Part shown: in pieces, positions 10,155-20,776 of the stretch
How positions within the stretch are numbered: the stretch's first letter is position 1
Layout of the letters: the number at the start of each line of letters is the position of its first letter
DNA from: Citrobacter amalonaticus
Lineage (GTDB): Bacteria; Pseudomonadota; Gammaproteobacteria; Enterobacterales; Enterobacteriaceae
Direction: 5' to 3'
Length of the DNA: 64,000 nt
NCBI RefSeq assembly: GCF_018323885.1
Contig: NZ_AP024585.1
Coordinates: forward strand, 2,976,001-3,040,000
Translations under genes and position numbers: made by a program
The notes under the pieces: generated by a model
Told to the model about the DNA's origin: nothing
The model's input: only the letters and a program-made list of their open reading frames with translations
Databases searched by the model: none

Positions 10155-13100
10155 ATGAAGTTTTTCGCTCTCTTCATTTACCGCCCGGTGGCGACGATTT
10201 TAATTTCTCTCGCCATCACGCTCTGCGGTGTGCTGGGATTTCGACTGTTGCCTGTCGCCCCGCTGCCGCAGGTTGATTTTCCGGTGATTATGGTCAGCGC
10301 CTCGCTGCCCGGAGCCTCGCCGGAGACCATGGCGTCATCCGTCGCAACGCCGCTGGAGCGATCACTGGGGCGCATTGCCGGCGTCAGTGAGATGACTTCA
10401 AGCAGTTCCCTCGGCAGCACGCGCATCATTTTACAATTTAACTTCGATCGCGATATCAACGGCGCGGCGCGAGATGTGCAGGCCGCGATAAATGCGGCGC
10501 AAAGTCTGCTGCCAAGTGGCATGCCGAGCCGCCCAACTTACCGCAAAGCCAATCCGTCCGACGCGCCGATCATGATTCTGACGCTAACCTCGGAGACATA
10601 CTCACAAGGTGAGCTCTACGACTTCGCCTCAACCCAACTGGCGCAGACCATCGCGCAAATCGACGGTGTCGGCGACGTCGACGTAGGCGGCAGCTCGCTG
10701 CCCGCCGTGCGCGTCGGGTTGAATCCGCAGGCGCTGTTTAATCAGGGCGTCTCGCTGGATGAGGTACGCACCGCTATCAGCAACGCCAACGTGCGCAAAC
10801 CGCAAGGGGCGCTGGAAGATTCCACGCACCGCTGGCAGATCCAGACCAATGACGAACTCAAAACGGCGGCGGAATATCAGCCACTGGTGATTCACTACAA
10901 CAATGGCGGCGCCGTACGGTTGGGTGATGTCGCCACGGTGACGGACTCGGTACAGGATGTCCGCAACGCCGGGATGACCAACGCCAAGCCGGCGATTTTG
11001 CTGATGATCCGCAAACTGCCGGAAGCCAACATTATCCAGACGGTCGACAGCATTCGGGCCAGACTCCCGGAGTTGCAGTCCACCATCCCGGCATCGATTG
11101 ATATGCAAATCGCGCAGGATCGCTCGCCGACCATCCGCGCCTCGCTGGAGGAAGTTGAGCAGACGCTGGTCATTTCCGTGGCGCTGGTCATTCTGGCGGT
11201 CTTTCTGTTCCTGCGATCCGGACGCGCCACGCTGATCCCCGCCGTGGCGGTTCCGGTTTCGTTAATTGGCACCTTTGCCGCGATGTATCTGTGCGGATTC
11301 AGTCTCAATAACCTGTCGCTGATGGCGCTGACCATCGCCACCGGCTTTGTGGTCGATGACGCCATCGTGGTGCTGGAAAATATCTCGCGCCACCTGGAAG
11401 CCGGAATGAAACCTTTGCAGGCTGCGCTTCAGGGCACGCGTGAAGTGGGCTTTACCGTGCTGTCCATGAGCCTGTCACTGGTCGCCGTGTTCCTGCCGCT
11501 GCTGCTGATGGGCGGGCTGCCGGGACGATTACTGCGTGAATTTGCCGTCACGCTGTCGGTGGCGATTGGTATCTCGCTGCTGGTGTCGCTCACGCTCACC
11601 CCGATGATGTGCGGCTGGATGCTAAAATCCAGCCAGCCACGGGAGCAGAAGCGGCTGCGCGGATTTGGCCGCATGCTGGTCGCGCTGCAACAGGGCTACG
11701 GTAAGTCGCTGAAATGGGTGCTCAACCATACGCAACTGGTCGGCGTGGTGCTGCTCGGCACTATTGCGCTGAATATCTGGCTCTACATTTCGATTCCGAA
11801 AACCTTCTTCCCGGAACAGGACACCGGCGTACTGATGGGCGGGATTCAGGCTGACCAGAGCATCTCGTTTCAGGCGATGCGCGGTAAGCTTCAGGACTTT
11901 ATGAAGATTATTCGCGATGATCCGGCAGTGGATAATGTCACCGGATTTACCGGCGGCTCGCGAGTCAACAGCGGGATGATGTTTATCACCCTTAAGTCCC
12001 GCGATGAACGCCGGGAGACCGCGCAGCAGGTGATCGACCGTCTGCGGGTGAAACTGGCAAAAGAGCCCGGTGCCAATCTGTTCCTGATGGCAGTGCAGGA
12101 TATTCGTGTCGGCGGACGCCAGTCCAATGCCAGCTATCAGTACACCTTGCTGTCAGACGATCTGGCGGCGCTGCGCGAATGGGAACCGAAGATTCGTAAA
12201 GCCTTAGCCGCCCTGCCCCAACTGGCGGACGTCAACTCTGATCAACAGGATAACGGCGCGGAGATGAATCTTACCTACGATCGTGAAACCATGGCGCGCC
12301 TGGGTATTGACGTGCAGGCGGCAAACAGCCTGTTAAACAACGCTTTTGGTCAGCGGCAGATCTCCACCATCTATCAGCCGATGAACCAATATAAAGTGGT
12401 GATGGAAGTCGACCCGCGTTACACCCAGGACATCAGCGCGCTGGAGAAAATGTACGTCATTAACAGTGACGGTAAGGCGATTCCGCTCTCCTGGTTTGCC
12501 AAATGGCAACCGGCGAACGCGCCATTGTCGGTGAATCATCAGGGGCTGTCGGCAGCGTCCACCGTCTCTTTCAACCTGCCTACGGGCTCCTCGTTGTCAG
12601 AAGCCAGTGACGCCATTAATCGGGCGATGACCCAACTGGGCGTGCCGTCTACCGTGCGCGGCAGTTTTGCCGGGACCGCGCAGGTCTTCCAGGAAACCAT
12701 GAATTCCCAGGTGATCCTGATTATTGCCGCGATCGCCACGGTCTATATTGTGCTTGGCATACTGTATGAAAGTTATGTCCACCCGCTAACCATCCTCTCC
12801 ACGCTTCCCTCCGCGGGGGTGGGCGCGCTCTTAGCGCTGGAGATTTTCGATGCCCCGTTCAGCCTCATCGCCCTGATAGGGATCATGCTCTTAATTGGCA
12901 TCGTGAAGAAAAACGCCATCATGATGGTCGATTTTGCGCTGGAGGCGCAAAGGCATGGCAACCTCACGCCAGAACAGGCGATTTTCCAGGCTTGTCTGCT
13001 GCGTTTTCGCCCGATTATGATGACCACGTTGGCCGCGCTGTTTGGCGCGCTGCCGCTGGTGCTTTCCGGCGGTGACGGTTCTGAACTGCGTCAGCCGCTG

Positions 13101-13235
13101 GGGATTACCATTGTCGGCGGTCTGGTGATGAGCCAGTTGTTAACACTCTATACCACTCCGGTGGTGTACCTCTTCTTCGACCGTCTGCGGCTGCGTTTTT
13201 CGCGTAAACACCGTAAACCGATAACAGAGACATGA
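10155..13235 (+). CDS. mdtC: Multidrug efflux RND transporter MdtC
   Basis: Second RND subunit, 1026 aa, paralogous to MdtB (similar N-terminus, and the same TM4 motif with D401-D402). It begins immediately after the mdtB stop with no spacer and overlaps mdtD by 4 bp (ATGA), so the operon is tightly coupled. Family knowledge assigns it the drug-binding role in the MdtBC heterotrimer. I see no truncation. Confidence 0.97.
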   Translation: MKFFALFIYRPVATILISLAITLCGVLGFRLLPVAPLPQVDFPVIMVSASLPGASPETMASSVATPLERSLGRIAGVSEMTSSSSLGSTRIILQFNFDRDINGAARDVQAAINAAQSLLPSGMPSRPTYRKANPSDAPIMILTLTSETYSQGELYDFASTQLAQTIAQIDGVGDVDVGGSSLPAVRVGLNPQALFNQGVSLDEVRTAISNANVRKPQGALEDSTHRWQIQTNDELKTAAEYQPLVIHYNNGGAVRLGDVATVTDSVQDVRNAGMTNAKPAILLMIRKLPEANIIQTVDSIRARLPELQSTIPASIDMQIAQDRSPTIRASLEEVEQTLVISVALVILAVFLFLRSGRATLIPAVAVPVSLIGTFAAMYLCGFSLNNLSLMALTIATGFVVDDAIVVLENISRHLEAGMKPLQAALQGTREVGFTVLSMSLSLVAVFLPLLLMGGLPGRLLREFAVTLSVAIGISLLVSLTLTPMMCGWMLKSSQPREQKRLRGFGRMLVALQQGYGKSLKWVLNHTQLVGVVLLGTIALNIWLYISIPKTFFPEQDTGVLMGGIQADQSISFQAMRGKLQDFMKIIRDDPAVDNVTGFTGGSRVNSGMMFITLKSRDERRETAQQVIDRLRVKLAKEPGANLFLMAVQDIRVGGRQSNASYQYTLLSDDLAALREWEPKIRKALAALPQLADVNSDQQDNGAEMNLTYDRETMARLGIDVQAANSLLNNAFGQRQISTIYQPMNQYKVVMEVDPRYTQDISALEKMYVINSDGKAIPLSWFAKWQPANAPLSVNHQGLSAASTVSFNLPTGSSLSEASDAINRAMTQLGVPSTVRGSFAGTAQVFQETMNSQVILIIAAIATVYIVLGILYESYVHPLTILSTLPSAGVGALLALEIFDAPFSLIALIGIMLLIGIVKKNAIMMVDFALEAQRHGNLTPEQAIFQACLLRFRPIMMTTLAALFGALPLVLSGGDGSELRQPLGITIVGGLVMSQLLTLYTTPVVYLFFDRLRLRFSRKHRKPITET

Positions 13236-14644
13236 CAGAACTTCCCAACAGCACCCGCTGGCAACTGTGGATTGTGGCATTCGGCTTCTTTATGCAGTCG
13301 CTGGATACCACCATCGTCAATACCGCGCTTCCCTCGATGGCAAAAAGCCTCGGGGAAAGCCCGCTGCATATGCACATGGTCGTGGTTTCGTATGTGCTGA
13401 CCGTGGCGGTCATGCTGCCTGCCAGCGGGTGGCTGGCAGACAAAATCGGTGTGCGGAATATTTTCTTTACCGCCATTGTGCTGTTTACCCTAGGCTCGCT
13501 GTTTTGTGCCGGTTCCGGCACGCTCAATGAACTGGTCATGGCGCGGGTGTTACAGGGCGTTGGCGGTGCCATGATGGTACCGGTCGGCCGGCTGACGGTG
13601 ATGAAGATTGTCCCGCGCGAACAGTACATGGCGGCGATGACGTTTGTCACGCTGCCAGGTCAGATAGGCCCGTTGCTGGGCCCGGCGCTGGGCGGGATCC
13701 TCGTGGAATATGCCTCCTGGCACTGGATTTTCCTGATTAATCTGCCGGTCGGTATTGTCGGCGCGATCGCCACGCTGCTGCTGATGCCCAACTACACCAT
13801 GCAAACCCGACGCTTTGATCTCTCGGGTTTTCTGCTACTGGCGACGGGGATGGCGGTTCTGACCATCGCGCTGGACGGCAGCAAAGGGATGGGGATGTCG
13901 TCGTTCGCGCTCGGTGCACTGGTAGTGTGCGGCGTGGCGGCCATTTTGCTCTACCTGAAACACGCCAAAGCTAACCCGCGAGCGCTGTTCAGTCTCCACC
14001 TGTTCCGCACGCCAACCTTCTCGCTGGGGCTGTTCGGCAGCTTTGCCGGACGCATCGGCAGCGGCATGTTGCCTTTCATGACGCCGGTCTTTTTGCAGAT
14101 TGGTCTCGGCTTTTCCCCGTTTCACGCCGGGCTGATGATGATCCCGATGGTGCTGGGTAGCATGGGCATGAAACGCATTGTTGTACAGGTGGTTAACCGC
14201 TTTGGTTACCGTCGGGTGCTGGTCGCCACGACGCTTGGGTTGTCGGTGGTAACCCTGCTGTTTATGTCCACTGCGCTGCTGGGCTGGTATTACGTGCTGC
14301 CGCTGGTGCTGTTTGTTCAGGGCATGGTCAATTCGACGCGTTTCTCCTCCATGAACACCCTGACCCTGAAAGATCTGCCGGATGAGTTGGCCAGCAGCGG
14401 GAACAGCCTGCTGTCGATGATTATGCAACTCTCAATGAGTATCGGCGTCACCGTTGCCGGTCTGCTGCTAGGGATGTTCGGGCAGCAACAGATTACGGTG
14501 GATAGCGGAACGTCGCATACCGTCTTTATGTACACCTGGCTGTGCATGGCTTTTATCATCGCGTTGCCCGCCGTGATCTTTGCCCGCGTCCCAAACGATA
14601 CCCATAAAAATGTCGTCATTGCGCGACGCAAAAGGAGAACCTGA
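13232..14644 (+). CDS. mdtD: MFS transporter MdtD
   Basis: A 470-aa DHA2-type major facilitator protein with about 14 predicted hydrophobic helices. The [13 protein letters not shown] start and the LADKIGVR loop 2-3 motif are typical of the group. It sits in the BaeR-controlled operon between the RND pump and baeS but is not needed for MdtABC resistance in E. coli, where a role in iron-citrate export has been proposed. Its start overlaps the mdtC stop (ATGA), and its stop overlaps the baeS ATG (TGATG). Confidence 0.95.
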   Translation: MTELPNSTRWQLWIVAFGFFMQSLDTTIVNTALPSMAKSLGESPLHMHMVVVSYVLTVAVMLPASGWLADKIGVRNIFFTAIVLFTLGSLFCAGSGTLNELVMARVLQGVGGAMMVPVGRLTVMKIVPREQYMAAMTFVTLPGQIGPLLGPALGGILVEYASWHWIFLINLPVGIVGAIATLLLMPNYTMQTRRFDLSGFLLLATGMAVLTIALDGSKGMGMSSFALGALVVCGVAAILLYLKHAKANPRALFSLHLFRTPTFSLGLFGSFAGRIGSGMLPFMTPVFLQIGLGFSPFHAGLMMIPMVLGSMGMKRIVVQVVNRFGYRRVLVATTLGLSVVTLLFMSTALLGWYYVLPLVLFVQGMVNSTRFSSMNTLTLKDLPDELASSGNSLLSMIMQLSMSIGVTVAGLLLGMFGQQQITVDSGTSHTVFMYTWLCMAFIIALPAVIFARVPNDTHKNVVIARRKRRT

Positions 14645-16047
14645 TGAAGCTCTGGCGACCCGGCATTACCGGCAAACTGTTTCTGGCGATTTTCACCACC
14701 TGCATCGTGTTGTTGATCAGTATGCATTGGGCGGTACGCATCAGCTTCGAGCGAGGGTTCATTGACTACATCAAAAACGGCAACGAGCAGCGTCTGACCA
14801 TGCTCAGCGACGCGTTAGGTGAACAGTACCAACAGCACGGCAGCTGGCGCTTTTTGCGCAATAATGACCGCTTTGTGTTTCAGATCCTCCGCTCCTTTGA
14901 ACATGACAAAGACGATGATAAACAAGGCCCAGGTATGCCGCCGCACGGCTGGCGCACGCAGTTCTGGGTGGTGGACCAGGATGCGCATGTCATGGTTGGC
15001 CCGCGCGGTCCGGTTCCCGCAGACGGCACGCGGCGGCCCATTCTGGTTAACGGTCAGGAGGTCGGCGCCGTCATTGCCTCCCCTGTTGAACGTCTGACGC
15101 GTAACACCGACATTAATTTCGATAAACAGCAGCGGCGCACCAGTTGGCTGATTGTGGCGCTCTCAACCCTGCTGGCAGCGCTGGCGACCTTTCCACTCGC
15201 GCGCGGACTGCTGGCCCCGGTCAAACGGCTGGTCGAAGGCACGCACAAACTGGCTGCGGGGGATTTCACCACCCGTGTTACCGCCACCAGCGCCGATGAG
15301 CTGGGCAAACTGGCGCAGGACTTTAATCAGCTCGCCAGTACCCTGGAAAAGAATCAGCAGATGCGTCGCGATTTTATGGCCGATATCTCGCATGAGCTGC
15401 GCACACCGCTGGCAGTCCTGCGCGGTGAACTGGAAGCGATTCAGGACGGCGTGCGAAAATTCACGCCGGAATCGGTGGCCTCGTTACAGGCGGAAGTGGG
15501 GACACTGACCAAACTGGTCGACGATCTGCACCAGCTTTCGATGTCTGACGAAGGCGCGCTGGCCTACCAAAAAACTACCGTCGACGTGATCCCACTGCTG
15601 GAAGTGGCGGGCGGCGCATTCCGCGAACGTTTTGCCAGCCGGGATCTGACGCTACAGTTTTCCCTGCCCGATAGCGTTACCGTGTTCGGCGATCGCGATC
15701 GCCTGATGCAGTTATTCAACAACCTGTTAGAAAACAGCCTTCGTTACACCGATAGCGGCGGCAGCTTACGTATCAGCGCAGAGCTGCGCGACAAACGCGT
15801 GCTGATCACCTTCGCCGACTCCGCGCCGGGCGTCAGTGACGATCAGCTTAAGAAACTGTTCGAGCGATTCTACCGCGCCGAAGGTTCACGTAACCGCGCC
15901 AGCGGAGGGTCCGGACTGGGACTGGCGATCTGCGTCAACATCGTTGAGGCCCATAATGGCCGCATCCACGCTGCCCATTCGCCTTTTGGCGGGGTAAGCA
16001 TTACAGTAGAATTACCGCTGGAACGCGATTTACAGAGAGACATATGA
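14644..16047 (+). CDS. baeS: Envelope-stress sensor histidine kinase BaeS
   Basis: A 467-aa sensor with one TM near residues 10-32, a periplasmic sensor region, and a second TM near 165-185. A HAMP domain, the H-box HELRTP (His at about 250) and an HATPase domain with [10 protein letters not shown] and GSGLGLAI follow. With BaeR it responds to indole, flavonoids, metals and other envelope damage. Its stop overlaps the baeR start by 4 bp, so both are made from the mdt transcript. Confidence 0.97.
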   Translation: MKLWRPGITGKLFLAIFTTCIVLLISMHWAVRISFERGFIDYIKNGNEQRLTMLSDALGEQYQQHGSWRFLRNNDRFVFQILRSFEHDKDDDKQGPGMPPHGWRTQFWVVDQDAHVMVGPRGPVPADGTRRPILVNGQEVGAVIASPVERLTRNTDINFDKQQRRTSWLIVALSTLLAALATFPLARGLLAPVKRLVEGTHKLAAGDFTTRVTATSADELGKLAQDFNQLASTLEKNQQMRRDFMADISHELRTPLAVLRGELEAIQDGVRKFTPESVASLQAEVGTLTKLVDDLHQLSMSDEGALAYQKTTVDVIPLLEVAGGAFRERFASRDLTLQFSLPDSVTVFGDRDRLMQLFNNLLENSLRYTDSGGSLRISAELRDKRVLITFADSAPGVSDDQLKKLFERFYRAEGSRNRASGGSGLGLAICVNIVEAHNGRIHAAHSPFGGVSITVELPLERDLQRDI

Positions 16048-16766
16048 CTGAGTTACCCATTGATGAAAACACGCCACGCATTCTGATTGTGGAAGATGAA
16101 CCCAAGCTGGGACAGTTACTTATCGACTATCTGCGCGCCGCGAGCTATGCCCCGACGCTGATTAGCCATGGCGATCAGGTACTGTCTTATGTGCGCCAGA
16201 CGCCGCCGGATTTAATCCTGCTGGATCTGATGCTACCGGGTACCGATGGCCTGACCCTGTGTCGCGAAATCCGTCGTTTCTCCGAGGTGCCAATCGTGAT
16301 GGTCACCGCCAAAATTGAGGAGATCGACCGCCTGCTGGGACTGGAAATTGGTGCGGATGATTACATCTGCAAACCCTACAGTCCGCGCGAAGTGGTCGCC
16401 CGCGTGAAGACCATTCTGCGCCGCTGTAAGCCGCAGCGTGAATTACAGCAACTGGACGCCGAAAGCCCGCTGATCGTCGATGAAAGCCGTTTTCAGGCCT
16501 CCTGGCGTAATAAAATGCTCGACCTGACGCCTGCGGAGTTCCGCCTGCTGAAAACGCTGTCTCACGAACCGGGGAAAGTGTTTTCCCGTGAGCAGTTGCT
16601 GAATCATCTCTATGATGATTATCGCGTGGTGACCGACCGCACCATCGACAGTCATATCAAAAACCTGCGTCGCAAGCTGGAAGCGCTTGACGAAGAGCAG
16701 TCGTTTATCCGTGCAGTGTATGGCGTCGGCTATCGCTGGGAAGCGGATGCCTGCCGGATTGTCTGA
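16044..16766 (+). CDS. baeR: Response regulator BaeR
   Basis: A 240-aa OmpR/PhoB-type regulator. The receiver domain has the acidic pocket E17-D18 and phospho-acceptor D61 (LLDLMLPG). The winged-helix DNA-binding domain covers about residues 135-235 and ends GVGYRWE. It is the last gene of the mdtABCD-baeSR operon and is expected to bind the box at 5714-5731. Confidence 0.97.
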   Translation: MTELPIDENTPRILIVEDEPKLGQLLIDYLRAASYAPTLISHGDQVLSYVRQTPPDLILLDLMLPGTDGLTLCREIRRFSEVPIVMVTAKIEEIDRLLGLEIGADDYICKPYSPREVVARVKTILRRCKPQRELQQLDAESPLIVDESRFQASWRNKMLDLTPAEFRLLKTLSHEPGKVFSREQLLNHLYDDYRVVTDRTIDSHIKNLRRKLEALDEEQSFIRAVYGVGYRWEADACRIV

Positions 16767-16786
16767 CACGGTAGCGCAAATAGTGG

Positions 16787-16820
16787 CCCGATAACGCCGC
16801 GTTATCGGGCCCGGCGTTTT
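16787..16820 (+). terminator. Terminator after baeR
   Basis: A perfect 9-bp stem CCCGATAAC/GTTATCGGG (16787-16809, 5-nt loop) lies 20 bp after the baeR stop. A GC step and a short T run (GTTTTCC) follow. It is the likely end of the mdt-bae transcript. Confidence 0.6.
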
Positions 16821-16882
16821 CCTTTACCTCATTTGCCCGCAGCGCTACAATGCCCGCCCTTAACGTGAGGACTCTCCTCTAG

Positions 16883-16903
16883 CCGCTTCATCAGGTGAAG
16901 CGG
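16883..16903 (+). repeat. Leader hairpin upstream of yegQ
   Basis: A perfect 8-bp inverted repeat CCGCTTCA/TGAAGCGG with a 5-nt loop ends 29 nt before the yegQ ATG. It has no T run, so it is not a standard terminator. It may shape the 5' UTR. Confidence 0.4.
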
Positions 16904-16932
16904 ATCTGACCTGTCATCAGAACGAGAACATT

Positions 16933-18294
16933 ATGTTTAAACCGGAACTCCTTTCCCCGGCGGGAACGCTGAAAAATATGCGTTACGCTTTCGCCTATGG
17001 CGCAGATGCCGTCTATGCGGGCCAGCCGCGCTACTCGCTGCGCGTGCGCAATAACGAATTCAACCACGAGAATCTGCAGCGCGGCATTAATGAAGCCCAT
17101 GAGTTGGGGAAAAAATTCTACGTGGTGGTCAACATCGCCCCGCACAATGCGAAGCTGAAAACCTTTATCCGCGATTTGAAGCCGGTGGTGGAAATGGGTC
17201 CGGATGCCCTGATCATGTCCGATCCGGGTCTTATCATGCTGGTACGTGAGAATTTCCCGGAAATGCCGATTCACCTCTCGGTCCAGGCCAACGCCGTGAA
17301 CTGGGCGACGGTAAAATTCTGGCAATCGATGGGGCTGACCCGTGTGATTCTGTCGCGCGAACTGTCGCTGGAAGAGATTGAAGAGATCCGCAACCAGGTA
17401 CCGGAGATGGAGATTGAGATCTTCGTTCACGGCGCACTGTGCATGGCCTATTCTGGTCGCTGCCTGCTTTCCGGTTACATCAATAAGCGCGACCCGAACC
17501 AGGGCACCTGTACCAACGCCTGCCGCTGGGAATATAACGTACAGGAAGGCAAAGAAGATGTGGTCGGTAATATCGTCCACAAATACGAGCCGATTCCGGT
17601 ACAAAACGTGGAGCCGACGCTGGGTATCGGCGCGCCAACCGATAAAGTGTTTATGATTGAAGAGGCCCAGCGCCCGGGCGAATACATGACCGCGTTCGAA
17701 GACGAGCACGGCACTTACATCATGAACTCGAAAGATCTGCGTGCCATTGCCCACGTTGAACGCCTGACGCAGATGGGCGTGCACTCGCTGAAAATTGAAG
17801 GCCGCACCAAATCCTTCTACTACTGCGCGCGTACCGCACAGGTTTATCGTAAAGCGATTGACGACGCCGCTGCCGGTAAGCCGTTTGATCCGCAGTTGTT
17901 GGAAACGCTGGAAGGTCTGGCGCACCGTGGTTACACCGAAGGTTTTCTGCGTCGCCACACCCATGACGATTATCAGAACTACGAATACGGTTACTCGGTA
18001 TCCGAGCGTCAGCAGTTCGTGGGTGAGTTTACCGGTGAGCGCAATGGCGACCTCGCGGCCGTGGCAGTGAAAAATAAATTCTCTGTCGGCGACAGCCTGG
18101 AACTGATGACCCCACAGGGCAACGTGAACTTCACGTTAGCGCAGATGGAAAACGCCAAAGGCGAGCCAATGCCAGTGGCGCCGGGGGACGGTTATACCGT
18201 ATGGATCCCTGTTCCACAGGATCTGATGCTGGATTATGCACTGTTAATGCGCAATTTTTCCGGCGAATCGACGCGAAATCCGCACGCTAAATAG
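16933..18294 (+). CDS. trhP: tRNA hydroxylation protein TrhP (YegQ), peptidase U32 family
   Basis: A 453-aa U32-family protein. Despite the family name, E. coli TrhP (YegQ) acts in prephenate-dependent formation of 5-hydroxyuridine in tRNA. Visible features are the N-terminal ELLSPAGTLKNMRYA barrel start, EIFVHGALCMAYSGRC (about residues 160-176) and downstream CTNACR, whose cysteines are the conserved family set, plus a C-terminal beta domain. E. coli has yegP between baeR and this gene; here the 166-bp gap contains only hairpins. Confidence 0.94.
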   Translation: MFKPELLSPAGTLKNMRYAFAYGADAVYAGQPRYSLRVRNNEFNHENLQRGINEAHELGKKFYVVVNIAPHNAKLKTFIRDLKPVVEMGPDALIMSDPGLIMLVRENFPEMPIHLSVQANAVNWATVKFWQSMGLTRVILSRELSLEEIEEIRNQVPEMEIEIFVHGALCMAYSGRCLLSGYINKRDPNQGTCTNACRWEYNVQEGKEDVVGNIVHKYEPIPVQNVEPTLGIGAPTDKVFMIEEAQRPGEYMTAFEDEHGTYIMNSKDLRAIAHVERLTQMGVHSLKIEGRTKSFYYCARTAQVYRKAIDDAAAGKPFDPQLLETLEGLAHRGYTEGFLRRHTHDDYQNYEYGYSVSERQQFVGEFTGERNGDLAAVAVKNKFSVGDSLELMTPQGNVNFTLAQMENAKGEPMPVAPGDGYTVWIPVPQDLMLDYALLMRNFSGESTRNPHAK

Positions 18295-18329
18295 TTAATC
18301 AGGGTTATTTTTTCACGCCAGGAGGAATC

Positions 18330-18372
18330 TTAGAAACCGATCACATACCGCTTCGTTCATTAAGGGTATTAT
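18330..18372 (+). promoter_or_regulatory. CRP-dependent promoter of CyaR
   Basis: A CRP-like site TTAGA-N6-TCACA (18330-18345) is centred about 42 bp before the expected CyaR start at 18380. A TATTAT -10 lies at 18367-18372. The geometry is that of a class II CRP promoter, in line with the known CRP activation of cyaR. The left half-site is weak (3 of 5). Confidence 0.65.
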
Positions 18373-18379
18373 CCGTTTC

Positions 18380-18466
18380 GCTGAAAAACATAACCCATAA
18401 ATGCTAGCTGTACCAGGAACCACCTCCTTAGCCTGCGTAATCTCCCTTACGCAGGCTTATTTTTTT
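18380..18466 (+). ncRNA. cyaR: Hfq-dependent small RNA CyaR
   Basis: About 87 nt almost identical to the E. coli CyaR sequence I recall. It begins GCTGAAAAACATAACCCATAA. The seed CCAGGAACCACCTCC pairs with ompX, nadE, luxS and yqaE leaders in E. coli and is intact. The 3' terminator GCCTGCGTAA/TTACGCAGGC is followed by TTATTTTTTT. The A-run before TGCTAGC appears one base shorter than in E. coli. The RNA lies downstream of yegQ, as expected. Confidence 0.93.
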
Positions 18467-18577
18467 GCGGCCTGAATCGTATATTGTGTGCGTATTTTAA
18501 GCCTGTTCTGACCTCCCCTTTTCGTTTCTGCTATACACTTTCTTCATAGATTCCAAAAACAAACAGGCAAAAAAGGA

Positions 18578-19477
18578 ATGGATCATTTTCCCTCCAGCGT
18601 ATTGATTCTGAATGGTAAAAGTGCTGATAACCCCGTACTGCGGGACGCCATTGGGCTGCTCCGTGACGAAGGAGTAGAGATTCACGTTCGCGTTACCTGG
18701 GAAAAAGGCGATGCGCAGCGCTATGTCGAAGAGGCTCGTCGTCTGGGCGTTGAAACGGTGATCGCCGGCGGCGGTGACGGCACGATTAACGAAGTATCGA
18801 CGGCGCTGATCCAGTGTGAGGGGGCCGATATTCCCGCACTGGGCATTCTGCCACTGGGCACCGCCAATGACTTTGCCACCAGCGTCGGGATCCCCGAGGA
18901 GTTAGATAAGGCGCTGAAGCTGGCGATTGTCGGTAACGCCATTGAGATTGATATGGCGCAAGTCAACGATAAAACCTGTTTTATCAATATGGCAACCGGT
19001 GGTTTTGGTACGCGCATCACCACCGAGACGCCGGAAAAACTGAAAGCGGCGCTGGGCGGCGTGTCATACATCATTCACGGCCTGATGCGCATGGATACGC
19101 TAAAACCGGACCGTTGCGAAATCCGTGGTGAGAACTTCCACTGGCAGGGTGATGCGCTGGTGATTGGGATTGGTAATGGGCGTCAGGCTGGCGGCGGTCA
19201 GCAGTTGTGTCCGAATGCGTTGATCAACGACGGTTTGCTGCAACTGCGGATTTTCACCGGGGAAGAGATCCTGCCCGCGCTATTTTCCACCCTGAAACCA
19301 CAGGAGGAAAACCCCAATATCATCGACGGCGCTTCAGCCTGGTTTGATATCCGGGCACCGCATGACATTACCTTTAATCTTGATGGCGAACCGCTGAGCG
19401 GACAGGAATTTCATATCGAAATCCTGCCCGCTGCATTGCGGTGTCGACTGCCGCCAGATTGCCCGCTACTGCGTTAA
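18578..19477 (+). CDS. yegS: Lipid kinase YegS
   Basis: A 299-aa diacylglycerol-kinase-fold enzyme. E. coli YegS phosphorylates phosphatidylglycerol in vitro. The nucleotide-binding [10 protein letters not shown] motif (about residues 64-73) and the following [10 protein letters not shown] are intact. The start follows AAAAAGGA with usual spacing. Its stop overlaps the stop of convergent fbaB, leaving no room for a terminator. The P2-like remnant found beside this gene in E. coli K-12 is absent. Confidence 0.95.
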   Translation: MDHFPSSVLILNGKSADNPVLRDAIGLLRDEGVEIHVRVTWEKGDAQRYVEEARRLGVETVIAGGGDGTINEVSTALIQCEGADIPALGILPLGTANDFATSVGIPEELDKALKLAIVGNAIEIDMAQVNDKTCFINMATGGFGTRITTETPEKLKAALGGVSYIIHGLMRMDTLKPDRCEIRGENFHWQGDALVIGIGNGRQAGGGQQLCPNALINDGLLQLRIFTGEEILPALFSTLKPQEENPNIIDGASAWFDIRAPHDITFNLDGEPLSGQEFHIEILPAALRCRLPPDCPLLR

Positions 19478-20526
19478 GCAATCGTCACTTTGTTATCGAG
19501 ATAGACATCCTGCACGGCGTTGATCAATTTCACGCCGTCAGCCATCGATTTTTTGAAAGCTTTACGACCCAGAATCAACCCCATCCCGCCTGCACGTTTG
19601 TTGATTACCGCCGTACGTACCGCGTCGCTCAGGTCAGTTTCGCCGCCTGCCGCGCCGCCGGAGTTAATCAACCCGGCACGCCCCATGTAGCAGTTTGCCA
19701 GTTGATAGCGCACCAGATCGATCGGGTTCTCTGTGGTCAGTTTGCTGTAGACGCGATCGTCGGTGTAGCCATAATTCACGGCTTTGTATCCGCCGTTATT
19801 TTCCGCCATTTTCTGTTTGACGATATCCGCACCAATGGTTGCCGCCAGATGGTTCGCCTGCCCGGTTAAGTCGGCGGAGACGTGGTAATCGACGCCCTCT
19901 TTTTTGAACGCGGCATTTCGCAGATAGGCCCACAGTACGGTGACCATACCCAGCTCATGCGCCCGTTCAAAGGCGGCGGAAATCTCTTCAATCTGCCGAC
20001 GTGACTCTTCTGAACCAAAGTAGATGGTTGCGCCTACGGCCACCGCCCCCAGATTAAACGCTTGCTCTACGCTGGCATACAGCGTCTGGTCGTAGGTATT
20101 CGGATAGCTGAGGGTTTCGTTATGGTTGAGTTTCACCAGAAACGGAATGCGATGCGCATAACGACGCGAGACGGAAGCCAGTACGCCATAGGTTGAGGCC
20201 ACACAGTTACATCCGGCTTCGATCGCCAGTTCAACGATGTTTTTCGGGTCGAAATAGAGCGGGTTGGCGGCAAACGACGCCCCTGCCGAGTGTTCCACTC
20301 CCTGATCGACCGGTAAAATGGACAGGTAACCCGTTCCCCCCAGACGCCCGGTGTTATACAACGTCTGCATGTTACGCAGTACCGCAGGCGGACGGTTGTT
20401 GTCCACCATCACGCGGTCGACGTAATCATGTCCGGGCAGATAGAGTTGGTCTGAGGGTATGGTCATGCAACGATGCTGTAAGAGGCTGTCGGCGTCTTTG
20501 CCAAGCAACTGCGCAATATCAGTCAT
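19474..20526 (-). CDS. fbaB: Fructose-bisphosphate aldolase class I FbaB
   Basis: A DhnA-type class I aldolase (350 aa, the E. coli length), unrelated to class II FbaA and used mainly in gluconeogenic growth. The Schiff-base lysine lies in the conserved [10 protein letters not shown] segment, with the C-terminal phosphate-binding [12 protein letters not shown] following. The ATG at 20526 is chosen because [11 protein letters not shown] matches the family start and has GGGAG 8 nt upstream. The longer frame to 20628 is not supported. Confidence 0.96.
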   Translation of the reverse strand: MTDIAQLLGKDADSLLQHRCMTIPSDQLYLPGHDYVDRVMVDNNRPPAVLRNMQTLYNTGRLGGTGYLSILPVDQGVEHSAGASFAANPLYFDPKNIVELAIEAGCNCVASTYGVLASVSRRYAHRIPFLVKLNHNETLSYPNTYDQTLYASVEQAFNLGAVAVGATIYFGSEESRRQIEEISAAFERAHELGMVTVLWAYLRNAAFKKEGVDYHVSADLTGQANHLAATIGADIVKQKMAENNGGYKAVNYGYTDDRVYSKLTTENPIDLVRYQLANCYMGRAGLINSGGAAGGETDLSDAVRTAVINKRAGGMGLILGRKAFKKSMADGVKLINAVQDVYLDNKVTIA

Positions 20527-20656
20527 AGTTATGCTCCCGTAAGTTCCGAATGCGTCGGAATGTGGATTGTCCTGACCCGCGTTTTGCGGGCAGCCATAAG
20601 TCTGGTACCGACCGACCATTTTTTCCATCTTTCGGGGATTTTTCAGCGCTATCTGC

Positions 20657-20670
20657 TGGCACGATTCACT
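20657..20670 (-). promoter_or_regulatory. Candidate Cra (FruR) site upstream of fbaB
   Basis: Minus-strand AGTGAATCGTGCCA fits 13 of 14 positions of the Cra consensus RSTGAAWCSNTHHW. It lies about 130 bp upstream of the fbaB start, in the fbaB-yegT divergent region. Cra control would suit a gluconeogenic aldolase, but the position relative to a promoter is unknown. Confidence 0.35.
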
Positions 20671-20776
20671 GACGATAAAGTGTTAAGACGGTCAAGGTTT
20701 CACCTCAAAGGTATTTTAAAGGTATTATTAAATGGTACTGTCATGACGTACCTTACCTGTCATGAAGGATTTAAAG

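Noticed and set aside
16891..17964. 357-codon open frame on the minus strand inside trhP
   Set aside because: It is antisense to a strongly conserved gene, has no ribosome site, and its Arg/Val/Phe/His-rich composition reflects the opposite strand's codon bias.
18295..18577. Prophage or P2-like remnant between yegQ and yegS, as in E. coli K-12
   Set aside because: The 283 bp contain CyaR and its promoter only. No phage-like frame or att-like duplication is visible.
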